From JAXDLW01 sp050998755 (GTDB lineage Bacteria > Chloroflexota > Dormibacteria > DASZGP01), in the NCBI GenBank assembly GCA_050998755.1, contig JBPCPW010000097.1, forward strand, positions 1-14,281: DNA of 14,281 nt, given 5' to 3'. The notes below the pieces were generated by a model that was not told the DNA's origin, did not search any database, and saw only the letters and a program-made list of their open reading frames with translations. A program made the position numbers and the translations under genes. Of this stretch, positions 12,981 to 14,281 are shown in pieces. The first letter of the stretch is position 1; each line of letters opens with the position of its first letter.

Positions 12981-14003
12981 ATGCGAAGGGCGTGGGGGTG
13001 CCTGGCGATGCTGCTGCTGTGCGCCTGCGGCCGTCCAGCGACATTGGTCACCGGTGCGGTGCGATCGGTCCCCGTCACGGCGTCGGCTCGCCTCGGGCGT
13101 GACGACGTCCAGGTTTTCACCGACGGCGGTGCCGCCACGACCGCGCTGATCGTCGCCGTCGGCTCGGCGACTCGCTCAGTTGATGCGGAGATCTACGAGT
13201 TCGACCGGGCCGAGCTCGTCGGGGCCATGCTCGCCGCGCTGCGGCGCGGCGTGCGCGTGCGGATGATCGGGGATCCGACGGTGAGCATCACGGTGCAGAC
13301 CGGGCGCCGGCTGGCCGCCGCCGGGGCGATGGTGACCTACTTCCCGGTTGTCGCCGCCCAGATCGACCACGTCAAGCTGTTGCTGGTGGACGGCGTCGTC
13401 GCGTACTTCGGCGGGGTCAATTGGGGCTCGGGGTCCTACCTCAACCGGGACTACGAGCTCCGGTTGGCCGGCCCCGGGGTCCAGCACCTCGAGCACGTCT
13501 TCGCGATGGATATGCGTCGAACAGGCGTGCTGGCGCCCGCCGTTCCCGACGCGCCGGCAGGTGGGGTTGAGCCGGCGCTCCTGACCAGTTTCCCTGACGA
13601 CGAGATCGGTAGGGCGGTGGTCACCGCGCTGCGACGCGCCCGTCGTTCGGTCGAGCTCGAGATGTTCGTGATGACCGATACGGACACGATCCGCGCCCTC
13701 CAGGACGCGGCCCGCCGGGGCCTCCCGGTGCAGGTCCTCTTCGACCCCGGGCAGGACCTCAACCAGGCGGCGATGGTGCAGCTGCGAGGCGCCGGGGTAG
13801 CCTGCCGTTTCTACCGCTCGAGAGGCGAGAAGCTCCATGCCAAGACGGCGGTGATCGATGGCGAGGAACTGGTCATCGGCTCAGCCAACTGGACCGCCTC
13901 AGGTTTCCGGCACAACCACGAGCTGGACGCGGTCCTGACCAGCCGGCCGCTGGCCGAAGCGGTGGCGGCGCGCATGGATGCCGACTGGGCCGCGGCGGCC
14001 TAG
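12981..14003 (+). CDS. Phospholipase D-family (cardiolipin-synthase-like) lipoprotein
   Basis: The 340-residue protein carries two HKD motifs, the pair that forms one active site in PLD enzymes. The first is HVKLLLVD (H130, K132, D137) followed by GGVNWG. The second is HAKTAVID (H286, K288, D293) followed by GSANWT. Both are intact, so activity as phosphatidyltransferase/phospholipase or nuclease is plausible. The N-terminus (MRRAWGCLAMLLLCAC) looks like a lipoprotein signal with lipobox LCAC, placing Cys16 as the lipidated residue and the enzyme outside the membrane. Cardiolipin synthases usually carry transmembrane helices instead. The ATG fits a leaderless TANNNT promoter. It is divergent from secG and ends 34 bp before a convergent surface-protein gene. 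Confidence 0.87.
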   Translation: MRRAWGCLAMLLLCACGRPATLVTGAVRSVPVTASARLGRDDVQVFTDGGAATTALIVAVGSATRSVDAEIYEFDRAELVGAMLAALRRGVRVRMIGDPTVSITVQTGRRLAAAGAMVTYFPVVAAQIDHVKLLLVDGVVAYFGGVNWGSGSYLNRDYELRLAGPGVQHLEHVFAMDMRRTGVLAPAVPDAPAGGVEPALLTSFPDDEIGRAVVTALRRARRSVELEMFVMTDTDTIRALQDAARRGLPVQVLFDPGQDLNQAAMVQLRGAGVACRFYRSRGEKLHAKTAVIDGEELVIGSANWTASGFRHNHELDAVLTSRPLAEAVAARMDADWAAAA

Positions 14004-14037
14004 CCGGGATCCACCGGTCCGGGCCCCGGAGGTTGGG

Positions 14038-14281
14038 CTATTGAATTCGGCGGCGTGTGGTCACGGCCAGGGTGCTGGCCGCCAGCAGAACCAGGCCCAG
14101 GGCGAGCACGACGGTCGCCGCCTCGGCCCCCGCACTGGTATTGGGAATCGTCCGGACGGTGAGCGCGGTGTTGGCGCCGACGACATCAGGGCCAATCGTC
14201 GGCGCCCCTGGGACGATCGAGCAGGGGAAGTTGGTTAACCGGAGCGAGGCGAAACCGCTCTTTTCGTTGTTGGAACAGGTC
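14038..14281 (-). CDS. Surface protein, C-terminal part with membrane anchor (cut by window edge)
   Basis: A frame open from the right edge to the TAG at 14040-14038 encodes 80 residues. The start lies outside the window. The visible part begins with an extracytoplasmic-looking stretch containing two Cys (TCSNNEKSG, NFPCSIVPG). It continues through TVRTIPNTSAGAEAA and ends in a hydrophobic helix of ~20 residues (VVLALGLVLLAASTLAV) and the basic tail TTRRRIQ. This layout resembles a cell-wall-sorting or membrane-anchoring end, although IPNTS is not a canonical LPXTG. The gene converges with the PLD-family gene. The identity of the main domain cannot be told. Confidence 0.6.
   Translation of the reverse strand, partial: TCSNNEKSGFASLRLTNFPCSIVPGAPTIGPDVVGANTALTVRTIPNTSAGAEAATVVLALGLVLLAASTLAVTTRRRIQ

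Noticed and set aside
14004..14037. Terminator between the PLD-family gene and the convergent surface gene
   Set aside because: GC palindromes such as CCGGG/CCCGG are present, but loops are too short and no U-tract follows.
1..14281. CRISPR array or tandem repeats
   Set aside because: No regularly spaced direct repeats were seen on either strand. The hairpin elements occur only twice and in inverse orientation.

Overview
The window is very GC-rich. Its coding capacity is mostly housekeeping or metabolic at both flanks, with a fragment-rich accessory stretch between. The protein set suggests a soil-type, high-GC, probably monoderm bacterium: a 2-oxoacid:ferredoxin oxidoreductase with fused gamma-alpha chain, a Tad-type CpaF ATPase, Gly-rich SecG, GH3 glycosidase debris, a lipoprotein PLD and a surface protein with a C-terminal anchor. 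Frequent TANNNT boxes just upstream of ATG codons without Shine-Dalgarno sequences point the same way. Chloroflexota/Dormibacterota-like or Actinobacteriota is my best guess. This is inference from family flavour, not a placement.

Left part (1-5462). A hairpin-rich intergenic element (1-80) precedes korA-korB (205-3353), a translationally coupled pair for a ferredoxin-dependent 2-oxoacid oxidoreductase. Convergent to it is an orphan cpaF (3376-4512, minus) with a strong ribosome binding site. cpaF shares a compact divergent promoter region with a PrmC-related methyltransferase (4638-5462) whose catalytic NPPY-type motif is degenerate.

Middle part (5463-10890). This looks like an accessory zone with deletions. 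It holds a metallo-beta-lactamase-fold remnant lacking its N-terminal metal-binding half, a complete class I SAM methyltransferase (minus), and a small antisense membrane ORF. A GH3 beta-glucosidase C-terminal fragment follows, then small membrane proteins, a zinc-ribbon ORF and an XRE regulator/minimal nucleotidyltransferase pair resembling a toxin-antitoxin module. The pair has a palindrome over a TATAAT promoter. A second, diverged copy of the hairpin-rich element closes this zone next to a tRNA.

Right part (10891-14281). On the minus strand secG, a family-5 solute-binding protein and tRNA-Leu(CAG) lie in tandem. secG and the binding protein overlap by ATGA, and the tRNA has its own promoter-like sequence. 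Divergent from secG is a lipoprotein phospholipase-D-family gene. The right edge holds the 3' end of a minus-strand surface-protein gene with a C-terminal transmembrane anchor.

No CRISPR array, rRNA, integrase or intact insertion sequence was seen.
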